A stretch of DNA of 64,000 bases from Rouxiella sp. S1S-2 (GTDB lineage Bacteria > Pseudomonadota > Gammaproteobacteria > Enterobacterales > Enterobacteriaceae). The stretch is taken from contig NZ_WFKL01000001.1 in the NCBI RefSeq assembly GCF_009208105.1, forward strand, positions 4,092,001 to 4,156,000, read 5' to 3'. The notes beneath the pieces are model-generated. The model saw only the letters and a list, made by a program, of their open reading frames with translations. It was not told the DNA's origin and made no database searches. The position numbers and the translations under genes were made by a program. This document shows, piece after piece, positions 18,156 to 27,075 of the stretch. The first letter of the stretch is position 1. Each line of letters opens with the position of its first letter.

Positions 18156-18836
18156 ATGAAAGTGTTAATTGTATTAACTTCTCACGATAAATTGGGCGAT
18201 ACCGGCAAGAAAACAGGATTCTGGCTTGAGGAGTTCACCTCACCCTACTACGAATTGCTCGATGCCGGTGCCGACGTGGTGTTGGCCTCGCCAAAAGGCG
18301 GTCAACCGCCGTTAGACCCCAAAAGCGACGAGCCGGACGCACAAACGGAAACCACTGAAAGATTCCGTCATGACAAGGCTGGGCAAAAGCAGTTGGCGGA
18401 AACCCGTAAGCTTGAAGAGGTTAAGGCTGAAGATTTTGACGCCGTTTTCTATCCCGGTGGCCACGGTCCTCTGTGGGATTTGGCAGAAGACCCTCATTCG
18501 ATCGCACTGATTGAAGCCTTCTGGCGCGCAGACAAGCCGGTTGCCGCCGTCTGCCATGCACCGGGCGTATTTCGTCACGTCGAAATAGACGACGTGCCTT
18601 TGGTAAAAGACAAGCACGTCACCGGCTTTAGCAACAGTGAAGAAGAAGCGGTTCAACTGATCGACGTAGTGCCGTTTTTGGTCGAAGACGAGCTGAAAAA
18701 AAATGGTGGCGAATACAGTAAAGCCGCCGACTGGCGCCCCTATGTGCAGGTCGATGGCAAGCTTATCACCGGTCAAAACCCTGCCTCATCGGCCGCCGTT
18801 GCCGAGGCGTTGTTGAAAATGCTAGGCTCGGTATAA
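18156..18836 (+). CDS. DJ-1/PfpI family protein (type 1 glutamine amidotransferase-like)
   Basis: 226 residues. The nucleophile-elbow cysteine lies in AAVCHAPGVF, the acidic residue expected to help it is in the N-terminal half, and PGGHGPLWDL is typical of the Hsp31/glyoxalase III-like branch. Such proteins often hydrate methylglyoxal or act as stress chaperones; the substrate here is unknown. ATG 18156 follows TTGGAG and starts MKVLIVLTSHD; an in-frame TTG (18141) is part of that ribosome binding site. Lies between curA and ybhB on the same strand. Confidence 0.85.
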   Translation: MKVLIVLTSHDKLGDTGKKTGFWLEEFTSPYYELLDAGADVVLASPKGGQPPLDPKSDEPDAQTETTERFRHDKAGQKQLAETRKLEEVKAEDFDAVFYPGGHGPLWDLAEDPHSIALIEAFWRADKPVAAVCHAPGVFRHVEIDDVPLVKDKHVTGFSNSEEEAVQLIDVVPFLVEDELKKNGGEYSKAADWRPYVQVDGKLITGQNPASSAAVAEALLKMLGSV

Positions 18837-18864
18837 GTATTTTTAGCGATCACTCGAGGATATT

Positions 18865-19347
18865 ATGGCTTTTATATTGAAAAGTTCTGACTTAAAAGAC
18901 GGCGAAAAAATGCCGAACGGCCAGGTGTTTAACGGCATGGGTTATGAAGGCGATAATCTCTCTCCACAGCTGAGTTGGGAAAATCCGCCGATCGGCACGA
19001 AAAGTTTCGCCATCACCTGCTATGACCCGGATGCACCGACCGGTTCCGGCTGGTGGCACTGGGGCGTGGCAAACCTGCCTGCCAGTATCAGCGCACTGCC
19101 AACCGGCGCAGGCTCTGGCAAAGGCGGACTGCCCGCGGGCGCGGTGCAAACGCGTACCGATTTTGGTAAAGCAGGCTACGGCGGTGCAGCGCCTCCTAAG
19201 GGAGAACATCACCGCTATCAGTTCACGGTCTATGCGCTCGACGTCGACCAGCTTGAAGTCAGTGAGGAGTCCAGCGGTGCCTATCTCGGTTTCAATCTGC
19301 ATTTTCACACGCTGGGCAAAGCGTCATTGACGGTGATTTATAGCTAA
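18865..19347 (+). CDS. ybhB: YbhB/YbcL family Raf kinase inhibitor-like protein
   Basis: 160-residue PEBP-fold protein matching E. coli YbhB: FNGMGYEGDNLSPQLSW, CYDPDAPTGSGWWHW and the FNLHFH end. The PEBP fold binds anionic or phospholipid ligands; the bacterial role is not established. Cytoplasmic, no signal peptide. ATG follows GAGGAT. In E. coli ybhB and ybhC also neighbour bioA, so backbone order resumes here. Confidence 0.95.
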   Translation: MAFILKSSDLKDGEKMPNGQVFNGMGYEGDNLSPQLSWENPPIGTKSFAITCYDPDAPTGSGWWHWGVANLPASISALPTGAGSGKGGLPAGAVQTRTDFGKAGYGGAAPPKGEHHRYQFTVYALDVDQLEVSEESSGAYLGFNLHFHTLGKASLTVIYS

Positions 19348-19488
19348 ATCACCACTTTTTGCGGACATATTAAATATTTTCTAATGATAAAATCGGGTTT
19401 GTGATACAAAACCATGATGCTTTTAGCTCGGCTATTTGTACTCTACAAAAACCGAATTAAAAAATAACCGCGAATGCTTAAAACAGCG

Positions 19489-19518
19489 AAGTGGTCAGCC
19501 GTGCTGGCCACTTTTTTT
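19489..19518 (+). terminator. terminator between ybhB and ybhC
   Basis: AAGTGGTCAG pairs with CTGGCCACTT (one G-T pair) around CCGTG, followed by seven T. It ends 22 bases before the ybhC start codon, so either it ends ybhB transcripts or it lies in the ybhC leader. Confidence 0.75.
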
Positions 19519-19540
19519 GTGTATCAAGGAGTCAGACATA

Positions 19541-20845
19541 GTGAAAATTTCCACCCTTTCGCGTGCCAGCGCAATCTTATCTGCCACATTGGTATTAGCG
19601 GCCTGTAGCCATAGCCAGGAAGGCCTATCGACTCAGGTTGCTCCTGGTACTGCGGCGTTGCCGGTTCTCAATGCTGATGAAGCGGCCAACTATACTGCAA
19701 AATCTTATCTGGCCTTCGGCGGCCCCTCTGTTCAGGTGCAACAGCAGGGCTGGACGCCGGTGCTGGCAAAAACCGACGGTGTGAATACGCCTTACGTGGT
19801 CGGCCCTAAAAAAGGTGTTGATGGGGCTGAATACACCAGCATCCAGCAGGCAATTAACGCCGCACTCAGCCAGCACAACCACGGCGAACGTGAATTCATC
19901 AAAATCCTGCCGGGCACCTACACCGGTGCAGTTTACATTCCTGCCGGCTCTGCACCTATCAGCCTGTTTGGTGCCGGTAACAGCGCTGACGAAGTTGTGC
20001 TACAGCAGGGTCTGGAAGCCAGCGTTGCGCCCGCCGCGTACCGTAAAGCTGTGAACCCGAACGGTGAGTTCCTGCCGGGTGACCGCGCATGGTATATGTT
20101 CAATCAGTGCGCAAGCCAGCAGAACGAAAGCATCGGCGCAGGCTGCTCGGCCACCGTGTGGTCTCAGGGCAAAGGGCTGCAGTTGCAAAACCTGACCGTG
20201 GCGAACAGCCTTGAGGACAGCTCGGACGCCGGTGAGCATCCTGCGGTTGCGCTGCGCGTTGACGGTGACCAAACGTTGCTGGAAAACGTTCACGTGCTGG
20301 GTCGCGAAAATACCCTGCTGCTTAACACCAGCGACATTAACAGCAAGCCCGTCACCTCACGCTATACCCGCGTATACGTTCACAACAGCCTGATTGCAGG
20401 TGACACAGATTATGTTACTGGGATGGCAAACGCGGTGTTCGACCACGTCGAGTTTCACACTCTCTCGAGCCGTGGCGTGAAGCAGGCCAGCATTTTTGCC
20501 CCAATCACCCCTGCTAACGTGCCTTACGGCTACCTGGTAATTGACAGCAATCTGACCGGCGACAAAGGCTTTAGCGGCCAGGGTGCGGCACAGAAAGCAC
20601 AACTCGGTCGCTCCGTTGACTTGGGTGCAGATAAAGGCGGTTACAGCGCAGGCCAAACGCCAAACGGTCAGTTGGTCATCCGCGACAGCCAGATTGACGG
20701 CAGCTACAATCTGCAGCAGCCTTGGGGTAACGCAGCCTTCTCCGAGCGTCCATTTAGCGGCAATATCGCCCCTAATCGTGACCTGAATGACACCGGTTTT
20801 AACCGCCTGTGGCAGTTCAACAACGTGATTGCTGGCCTGAAATAA
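19541..20845 (+). CDS. ybhC: outer-membrane lipoprotein YbhC, pectinesterase family (acyl-CoA thioesterase)
   Basis: 434-residue lipoprotein: signal segment ILSATLVLAACS with lipobox Cys near residue 22, Ser+2 consistent with outer-membrane sorting. The rest is a pectinesterase-type right-handed beta-helix (ILPGTYTGAVYIP, LLENVHVLGREN, GDTDYVTG), as in E. coli YbhC, annotated as an acyl-CoA thioesterase rather than a true pectin esterase. I chose GTG 19541 because AAGGAG lies eight bases upstream and it directly opens the signal peptide; the open frame upstream crosses a terminator hairpin. Convergent with pgl. Confidence 0.92.
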   Translation: MKISTLSRASAILSATLVLAACSHSQEGLSTQVAPGTAALPVLNADEAANYTAKSYLAFGGPSVQVQQQGWTPVLAKTDGVNTPYVVGPKKGVDGAEYTSIQQAINAALSQHNHGEREFIKILPGTYTGAVYIPAGSAPISLFGAGNSADEVVLQQGLEASVAPAAYRKAVNPNGEFLPGDRAWYMFNQCASQQNESIGAGCSATVWSQGKGLQLQNLTVANSLEDSSDAGEHPAVALRVDGDQTLLENVHVLGRENTLLLNTSDINSKPVTSRYTRVYVHNSLIAGDTDYVTGMANAVFDHVEFHTLSSRGVKQASIFAPITPANVPYGYLVIDSNLTGDKGFSGQGAAQKAQLGRSVDLGADKGGYSAGQTPNGQLVIRDSQIDGSYNLQQPWGNAAFSERPFSGNIAPNRDLNDTGFNRLWQFNNVIAGLK

Positions 20846-20881
20846 CGCCTTTGCGCTAGCCATTCAGTAATGGTCGTCAAT

Positions 20882-20915
20882 AAAAACGCCAGACTTTTAA
20901 GCCTGGCGTTTTTTT
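20882..20915 (+). terminator. terminator between ybhC and pgl
   Basis: AACGCCAG pairs with CTGGCGTT, flanked by A- and T-tracts. It can act on both convergent transcripts. Confidence 0.85.
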
Positions 20916-20983
20916 ATGCATTTTTTATGCAATAGTGCAATCAACGGCGTGAGACGCGTTGCCGAGTCAGTACTTAGCAATAA

Positions 20984-21985
20984 TTAAGCGTGCAGCTCAA
21001 TGATAGTGACCCACATCGCGCCTTTACCCACGGGATAATGCTTCAGCGTAGTGAGTTTACCGGTCGCTTTATCGATGCTAGCGACTTCAATTTCATCAGA
21101 CTTTTGACCGGCAGTGATGACGTATTGACCGCTGTGGTCGATGTTAAAGCCGCGCGGCTGCGTTTGGGTCGCGTGATGCCCTACCAGCTCCAGCTCGCTG
21201 CCGTCTTTTGAAACCTTGATAATCGCCAGCAGGCTTGACGTACGCTCGGAGGCATAGAGGTACTGGCCGTCCGGGGTGATATGAATGTCGGCAGTCCAAC
21301 GATCGCCGGTGAAGTCGGCAGGAATAATATCCAGCGTTTGTACCGCATGATATTCGCCGCTGGTGACGTCTTTTTGATATACATCGACGGTGCCGTTCAG
21401 CTCATTGGCGCAGTAAACGAAATGCTGATTTGGATGGAACGCCATATGGCGCGGGCCTGCGCCCGGTGCGGTGCTCAGTTGAACCGGCTGATGAGGAGTG
21501 GCTTCACCTTGCAGGCTGAAATCATACAGACGGATGTGGTCCTCTTTCAGCGCCGGGATCATCAACAGCTGATTGGTCGGATTGATGTTGGCCGAGTGGG
21601 GAGCCTGAAGATCTTCGAGAACCTGATGAGGTGCCAGCGCTACACCGTCATCGCCGATGGCGTGAATACTGACGTTGTTATAGCTGTATGAGGCACTGAA
21701 TACGTAGCGGCCCTGTAAATCAATGCCTAGGTGCGTCGGGCTACCCGGCAACGGTGCCATACCGCCCTGCTCCAGGCGGCCATCGTGGTGGATATGATAG
21801 GTCAGCACCGCAAATTCCGGACGAACCCCCACGTACAGATGATGCGAGTCCGGCGAAGCCACCATCGGCTGTACCTGCCCCGGGACATCTACCGCTTGCA
21901 ACAGCGACAGCTCGCCGTCTTCATGCAGGGTAAAGGCGTGGATCTGCTGACTGTCTGGGCTGGCAACATAAACGACTTGTTTCAT
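20984..21985 (-). CDS. pgl: 6-phosphogluconolactonase
   Basis: Seven-bladed beta-propeller lactonase (YbhE type) that hydrolyses 6-phosphogluconolactone in the pentose phosphate pathway. [31 protein letters not shown] and [10 protein letters not shown]...L are conserved, and [12 protein letters not shown] closes the propeller. About 333 residues (331 in E. coli). ATG codons at 21988 and 21985 follow AAGGAG; I take 21985 by alignment with MKQ of E. coli. Divergent from ybhA across about 200 bp. Confidence 0.97.
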   Translation of the reverse strand: MKQVVYVASPDSQQIHAFTLHEDGELSLLQAVDVPGQVQPMVASPDSHHLYVGVRPEFAVLTYHIHHDGRLEQGGMAPLPGSPTHLGIDLQGRYVFSASYSYNNVSIHAIGDDGVALAPHQVLEDLQAPHSANINPTNQLLMIPALKEDHIRLYDFSLQGEATPHQPVQLSTAPGAGPRHMAFHPNQHFVYCANELNGTVDVYQKDVTSGEYHAVQTLDIIPADFTGDRWTADIHITPDGQYLYASERTSSLLAIIKVSKDGSELELVGHHATQTQPRGFNIDHSGQYVITAGQKSDEIEVASIDKATGKLTTLKHYPVGKGAMWVTIIELHA

Positions 21986-22182
21986 CATATCTCCTTATTA
22001 AAGCTGAAATAGGGTACGTTATTTTTCATCTTAGCGATCGTCAGAATAACAGCATAGCCTAACCCGGTGCCAAGGCATTAGCCCTGGATGCGAGGTTTTA
22101 ACATTTGGATTAAAGGTGTAACATCAATAGCCTTAATTTTATGCTCTGACATTTATTCTCTGACACTCTGCTGGAACCGCTC

Positions 22183-23001
22183 ATGACTTATCGCGTAATC
22201 GCGCTCGATCTCGACGGCACGCTGCTTGACCGTCAAAAACGTATTCTACCCGAATCACTTTCTGCACTGGCTGACGCACGCGCCGCTGGGGTTAAAGTTA
22301 TTATCGCCACCGGACGTCACCACGTTGCCATTCACCCGTTTTATCAGGGTCTTGAACTGGACACGCCCGCGATTTGCTGTAACGGAACCTACCTCTACGA
22401 TTTTCAGGCAAAAAAAGTTCTGTCTTCCGATCCGCTAGACAAAACCAAAGCCAAAAAAGTCGTCGATCTGCTTGAGTTCTATGGCATTCACGGTCTGCTG
22501 TACGTCGATAATGCTATGCTTTATCAGCAATCAAGCGGTCACGTGGAACGCTCAATTGTCTGGGGAAACTCGCTGCCGGAAGGCCAACGGCCAACGATTA
22601 TCAAGGTTAACAGCCTGCGTGAAGCGGCGGATGAGGCGCAGTCTATCTGGAAATTTGCCACCTCTCACCACGACCTTGATGCCCTGCACGCCTTCGCGAA
22701 ACAGGCTGAGAACGAGTTGGGGCTGGCCTGCGAATGGTCATGGCACGATCAAGTTGATGTCGCCAAAGGCGGCAACAGCAAAGGCCGACGCCTGCAGGAG
22801 TGGGTAGAGTCTCAGGGGCTAAGCATGTCCGACGTGGTCGCCTTCGGTGATAATTACAACGACCTCAGCATGCTGGAAAATGTCGGCTTGGGTGTCGCAA
22901 TGGGCAACGCCGATGACGCGATAAAAGCCCGCGCCGGACTGGTTATCGCCGACAACGAACAGCCGGGCATCGCCGACGTTATTCGCCGTAAAGTGCTTTA
23001 A
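22183..23001 (+). CDS. ybhA: pyridoxal phosphatase, HAD family (YbhA)
   Basis: Cof-type HAD phosphatase of 272 residues, same length as E. coli YbhA, which dephosphorylates pyridoxal 5'-phosphate and other sugar phosphates. Catalytic motif I DLDGTLLD with both Asp, motif II IATGR, motif III Lys in KGGNSKGRRL and motif IV GDNYNDLSML are intact. Convergent with modC, 33 bp apart. Confidence 0.96.
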   Translation: MTYRVIALDLDGTLLDRQKRILPESLSALADARAAGVKVIIATGRHHVAIHPFYQGLELDTPAICCNGTYLYDFQAKKVLSSDPLDKTKAKKVVDLLEFYGIHGLLYVDNAMLYQQSSGHVERSIVWGNSLPEGQRPTIIKVNSLREAADEAQSIWKFATSHHDLDALHAFAKQAENELGLACEWSWHDQVDVAKGGNSKGRRLQEWVESQGLSMSDVVAFGDNYNDLSMLENVGLGVAMGNADDAIKARAGLVIADNEQPGIADVIRRKVL

Positions 23002-23034
23002 TTAAGACGCCCCCCTTCATCAGGAACACGTCAT

Positions 23035-24111
23035 TTAACGGCGACTCAGCGACACACTTTTGATCTGCGCAAAGAGCTGTTGGCCGGGTTTAATATCCAG
23101 TTCATCGCAGGCCCAGGGGGTGATTTTTGCCCACAGAATGTGGCCGCCGACGGCAAGTTTTACGTCAACCGCGGCGTCGGTGGTCAGCAGTTCTACCACC
23201 TGCGCCGGTAATATATTACGGATACTGCTGTTGCCAACGGACGGTTGCAGCACCAGCGACACGTCTGAAGCCTGCACACGAATACGCAGTGGCGAACCCG
23301 TTGGTGCATCGATTTTACCGGTCCATAGTCGCTGGTCGCCCAGCGCCAGCGCGGTCATCGCATAATCAGGATGCTGCTCCAACACGTTAACATTCAGCAC
23401 GCTGCTCTGCTCTTCACGCGGCAACCACGGACGCATCACATTGCTGGCCCACACCTCTTCGACATCGCCAAAGGCCAGCACTTTTCCGTTATCAAGTATT
23501 AGCACTTTTTCAGCCAGGCTGAGGATCTCGTCCAGGCTGTGCGTGACGTATAAAATAGGGATATTAATTTGCTGAGCCAGCCGCTCGAGATACGGCATCA
23601 GCTCGCGCTTGCGCGGCAAGTCCAGCGCCGCCAGCGGTTCGTCCATCAGCAACAGCTCCGGTCCGCTGAGCAGAGCGCGACCAATGGCAACGCGCTGCTT
23701 TTCGCCCCCTGAAAGCGTTAAAGGATAGCGATTGAGCAACGCTTCGATGCCGAGCAGTTTTACAATGTCGTCAAACTGTTCACGCATGGCAGGCCCCATG
23801 CCATATTGCAGATTACCGCGCACTTTATAGTGCGGGAAAAGGCGCGCATCTTGAAAAACATACCCAATACGGCGTTTTTCAGGCGGCAGAAAAAGCGCGT
23901 TGGCAGACGCCGAACCACGCTGTGAAAGCACCCTTCCATTGAGAACAATTGAACCACTGTCGGGACGGGTCAATCCGGCAATCGCATTAATCAGCGAGGT
24001 TTTACCTGCGCCGGAAAGGCCGAAAATAGCGGTTATTCCACTTTCTGGCAGCGCCACTTTCACCTCTAGCGACAGGTCGCCCAACTGCTGGGAGAAATCC
24101 AGTGTGAGCAT
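23035..24111 (-). CDS. modC: molybdate ABC transporter ATP-binding protein ModC
   Basis: ATPase of the ModABC molybdate importer. Walker [11 protein letters not shown] near residue 31, signature [15 protein letters not shown], Walker [14 protein letters not shown]-loop VTHSLDE; the C-terminal ~70 residues form a Mop/TOBE domain ([27 protein letters not shown]) that binds oxyanion. 358 residues. Its ATG overlaps the modB stop (TGATG). Expected to be repressed with modAB by ModE-molybdate. Confidence 0.98.
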   Translation of the reverse strand: MLTLDFSQQLGDLSLEVKVALPESGITAIFGLSGAGKTSLINAIAGLTRPDSGSIVLNGRVLSQRGSASANALFLPPEKRRIGYVFQDARLFPHYKVRGNLQYGMGPAMREQFDDIVKLLGIEALLNRYPLTLSGGEKQRVAIGRALLSGPELLLMDEPLAALDLPRKRELMPYLERLAQQINIPILYVTHSLDEILSLAEKVLILDNGKVLAFGDVEEVWASNVMRPWLPREEQSSVLNVNVLEQHPDYAMTALALGDQRLWTGKIDAPTGSPLRIRVQASDVSLVLQPSVGNSSIRNILPAQVVELLTTDAAVDVKLAVGGHILWAKITPWACDELDIKPGQQLFAQIKSVSLSRR

Positions 24112-24800
24112 CAGCCCCCCAAATGCTTACGGCTGCGCCGAGCAAGCAGGTCAGAAATCAGCAGAGCCGCCAGCGACAACAATATAGCCAAGGTGCAAAG
24201 CCTGGCCGCCGCCCCTTCCGCACCCGGCGTTTGAATTAGCGTATACATTGCCAGCGGGATAGTGCGCGTTTCCCCGGGAATGTTAGAGACAAAGGTAATC
24301 GTGGCACCAAATTCGCCGAGCGAACGGGCAAACGACAGCACGATGCCAACGATAATTCCCGGCAATGACAGCGGCAACGTGATAGTGAAAAACACCTTCC
24401 ACACTGATGCCCCCAGCGTTTTCGCCGCCTGCTCGAGGCGAGTATCAATCGCCTCAAGCGACTGGCGAATGGCGCGCACCATCAACGGAAAGGCCATGAC
24501 TGCCGAGGCCAGCACCGCACCTTTCCAGCTAAAACTGACGCTGAATCCGAACCAGTCATACAGCCATTCCCCGATAATGCCCCTGCGTCCCATCACCACC
24601 AGCAGCAAATAACCGATCACCACCGGCGGCAGCACCAGCGGTAAATGGATCACGCTGTCGAGCAATGACTTGCCGGGAAAGCGGCAGCGAACCAGTATCC
24701 ACGCCATAAGAATACCCAGCGGCAGGCTGATAACGACGGCCAGGCTGGCGATTTTGATGCTCAGCACCACCGCCTGCCACTCGTATTCACTCAGTATCAT
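24111..24800 (-). CDS. modB: molybdate ABC transporter permease ModB
   Basis: Inner-membrane permease with five to six hydrophobic helices and the EAA cytoplasmic loop ([21 protein letters not shown]) that contacts Mod[13 protein letters not shown] and [15 protein letters not shown] are family blocks. 229 residues. Start and stop overlap modA and modC by one base each (TGATG), giving tight translational coupling. Confidence 0.98.
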   Translation of the reverse strand: MILSEYEWQAVVLSIKIASLAVVISLPLGILMAWILVRCRFPGKSLLDSVIHLPLVLPPVVIGYLLLVVMGRRGIIGEWLYDWFGFSVSFSWKGAVLASAVMAFPLMVRAIRQSLEAIDTRLEQAAKTLGASVWKVFFTITLPLSLPGIIVGIVLSFARSLGEFGATITFVSNIPGETRTIPLAMYTLIQTPGAEGAAARLCTLAILLSLAALLISDLLARRSRKHLGG

Positions 24801-25576
24801 CAGCGTGGTGTAAATCCGTATTGTTTGAAGATGGCGGCGGCGGCAGGCGTTTTAAGATAATCATAGAACGCCGTCAGTGCTGCACTTTCATGCCCTTTAA
24901 CGACGGCCATCGGATACTCGACTGGCTTATGGCTCGATTCGGGGAAGATGCCGACGACTTTCACCTTGCTGCTGGCCACGGCATCAGAGCCGTAAACGAT
25001 ACCCAGCGGTGATTCCTCGCGCTCGACCAGTGCCAACGCGCTGCGTACGTCGCTTGAAGGCGCAAGTTTTGGCTCGAGCGCCGACCAGGCACCCAGATTT
25101 TGCAACGCCTCTTTGGCATAGATACCGGCCGGAACGTGAGCGGGGTCGCCCACCGCCAAAAGACCGCCGTTAAGCAGCTTCAGCCAAGGCGTGTCTTTAT
25201 TGATATCAATTTTTTGCTGCTTGCTCTCTTTGGCCGCCACTAACACCAGATCGTTACCGAGCAGCGTATAGCGCGTGTTATCTACCATCAGTTGCTTGCC
25301 CACGGTGTAGTCCATCCACTGCTGGTCGGCAGAGATAAACAGGTCAGCCGGTGCGCCCTGTTCAATTTGCTTGGCGAGTGTTGATGACGAAGCAAAGGAA
25401 GAAACGACCTGCACGTTTTTCCCTTGTTGGTACTGTTCAGATATTTTCTGCAGCGCGTTGGTCAACGACGCGGCGGCAAACACGGTAATTTTTTCTGCCG
25501 CCTGAGCCTGTAACTGTGTGAACGCGCCCGCAGCCAGTACGGCTACCGCTAAACCTTTACCCAGAGTAATACGCAT
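24800..25576 (-). CDS. modA: molybdate-binding periplasmic protein ModA
   Basis: Periplasmic receptor for molybdate and tungstate. A signal peptide (MRITLGKGLAVAVLAAGAF...QAQA, residues 1-26) precedes the mature part starting with the block ITVFAAASLTNAL; SSSTLAKQIEQGAPADLFIS, GDPAHVPAGIYA and LGIVYGSDA carry oxyanion-pocket residues. 258 residues. A ModE-type palindrome lies 33-56 bp upstream of the ATG, overlapping the expected promoter. Confidence 0.98.
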   Translation of the reverse strand: MRITLGKGLAVAVLAAGAFTQLQAQAAEKITVFAAASLTNALQKISEQYQQGKNVQVVSSFASSSTLAKQIEQGAPADLFISADQQWMDYTVGKQLMVDNTRYTLLGNDLVLVAAKESKQQKIDINKDTPWLKLLNGGLLAVGDPAHVPAGIYAKEALQNLGAWSALEPKLAPSSDVRSALALVEREESPLGIVYGSDAVASSKVKVVGIFPESSHKPVEYPMAVVKGHESAALTAFYDYLKTPAAAAIFKQYGFTPR

Positions 25577-25608
25577 TGAGTTTTCCTCATGTTGTTATAG
25601 TGTTCAAC

Positions 25609-25632
25609 CGTTGTATAAGGTGCAATATAGCG
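25609..25632 (-). promoter_or_regulatory. ModE operator of modABC
   Basis: 24-bp imperfect palindrome: CGTTGTAT, eight bases, ATATAGCG. It has the same length and half-site pattern as the E. coli modA operator and as the site at 3218-3241. Its position just upstream of modA fits repression by molybdate-bound ModE, encoded 0.5 kb away. Confidence 0.75.
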
Positions 25633-25673
25633 TAGAAACACTCAGTTACATAAACATCTGCATCAAAATTTAG

Positions 25674-25702
25674 GCAAAAAAAACCCGACGCAAAGGTCGG
25701 GC
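25674..25702 (-). terminator. terminator after acrZ
   Basis: On the minus strand CCCGAC and GTCGGG pair around CTTTGC, followed by eight T. It ends acrZ transcription about 40 bp before the modA operator. Confidence 0.85.
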
Positions 25703-25725
25703 TGTGGCAAACGAACGTGAAAGGC

Positions 25726-25881
25726 TTACGCTCTAGGCTCGTTGCGAGATTCTTTCGGGTGGCCAACTTTGGAAATGACGTTAAATAACTCGCCCATACC
25801 GTAAATTAAACCCAGAACAACGGCGATAAAGATAGGCACCATTATTACCGCGAAAAGCAAACTCTCTAATAGTTCTAACAT
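25726..25881 (-). CDS. acrZ: AcrB-associated small membrane protein AcrZ
   Basis: 51-residue single-helix inner-membrane protein. In E. coli it binds AcrB and raises export of some antibiotics by AcrAB-Tol[17 protein letters not shown] followed by [12 protein letters not shown] matches E. coli AcrZ; the tail is divergent and charged. The ATG at 25881 follows GAGG; the frame is open upstream but the family start is clear. It neighbours modA as in E. coli, and lies between modA and the divergent modE. Confidence 0.95.
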   Translation of the reverse strand: MLELLESLLFAVIMVPIFIAVVLGLIYGMGELFNVISKVGHPKESRNEPRA

Positions 25882-26114
25882 GATGGCCTCACTCTGTTGA
25901 CTTAAATCGCACAAGGGCGAAAGCAAAAATCTGTTACCAATCTTAACAGTGAATCTTAGGAATTACTTTAGCTTTTCGCCAACTGGACGCAAACTAGCGG
26001 CTTTTGCGCGGCATCGGCGGTTTGAGAAATCCCGACGATCGGCGACAATACTCAATTATCAAGTTATGCCTAACCGCATGACTTTTGCCTTCGCCGAGAC
26101 TGGACCCCTATTTT

Positions 26115-26897
26115 ATGCAAGCTGAAATCCTCCTCACATTAAAATTGCAGCAGCGACTTTTTGCCGATCCTCGCCGCATCGAGCTGCTCAAGCAGGTAAA
26201 GATTACCGGTTCGATTAGTCAGGGCGCCAAACTGGCTGGCATCAGTTACAAAAGTGCCTGGGACGCTATTAATGAGATGAACCAATTGGCTGACCAAACG
26301 TTAGTCGAGCGCAACACTGGCGGCAAAGGCGGCGGCGGTGCGATATTGACTCGCTACGGCGAGCGTTTGATACAACTCTATGACCTGCTGGCGCAGATCC
26401 AGCAAAAGGCCTTTGACGTACTCAAAGACGACGGCCTGCCGCTCGACAGTTTACTGGCTGCGATTTCGCGATTCTCTCTACAGACCAGCGCCAGAAACCA
26501 ACTTTTTGGCACTGTCATTGAGCGCGATAATGAAGAAGTCCAACAGCATATCAACGTCTTGCTGACCGATGGAAAAACGCGCATTCGCGCCGCGCTCACC
26601 CAGCAAAGCGCCGATCGTCTTTCTCTGCTGCCCGGCAAAGAGATCCTGGCCTTAATCAAAGCACCGTGGATAACGCTGAGCTATCAGGCCACCAATGCGG
26701 ACAATGCGCTGGCCGGAAAAGTGCACAGCATTCAGTTGGCTCACGACAACAGCGAAGTGCTGATCGCGTTGAACGCGGGTGAGATACTGTGTGCCACCGT
26801 TCCCACTGCACAACTTGAAGAAATGGCATTAGCGCAAGGCGCCGAGGTGTTCGCACAGTTCGATGCCGACAAAGTGATTATCGCCACACTCTGCTAA
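26115..26897 (+). CDS. modE: molybdate-responsive transcriptional regulator ModE
   Basis: Dimeric molybdate sensor and DNA-binding protein. The N-terminal LysR-type winged helix (about 1-100: SISQGAKLAGISYKSAWDAINEMN, GGKGGGGAILTRYG) is followed by two Mop domains (about 125-260) that bind molybdate at the dimer interface, including the SARNQLFGT block. ATG 26115 gives the E. coli-like MQAEILLTLKLQQ and 260 residues, though its ribosome binding site is weak. Two matching operators are in this window, at moaA and modA. Confidence 0.98.
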   Translation: MQAEILLTLKLQQRLFADPRRIELLKQVKITGSISQGAKLAGISYKSAWDAINEMNQLADQTLVERNTGGKGGGGAILTRYGERLIQLYDLLAQIQQKAFDVLKDDGLPLDSLLAAISRFSLQTSARNQLFGTVIERDNEEVQQHINVLLTDGKTRIRAALTQQSADRLSLLPGKEILALIKAPWITLSYQATNADNALAGKVHSIQLAHDNSEVLIALNAGEILCATVPTAQLEEMALAQGAEVFAQFDADKVIIATLC

Positions 26898-27075
26898 TAA
26901 ATCATTTTTATTCAGTATCTTGCATTTTAAGCGCTGACAGCTTGCAGATTTGTCAATTGACTTGCTCCGGTGATGAGCTTATCCCTAAAAACCTTAAGGA
27001 TTCGTCATTAACCAGAATATTCGGGGCACTGCCTGAAACGGGCTTCCCCCACGTCACAAGACAGGCTGGAGCAAA

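Noticed and set aside
19474..19608. Small frame (MLKTAKWSAVL...) before and into ybhC
   Set aside because: No ribosome binding site, it runs through a terminator hairpin and is out of frame with ybhC.
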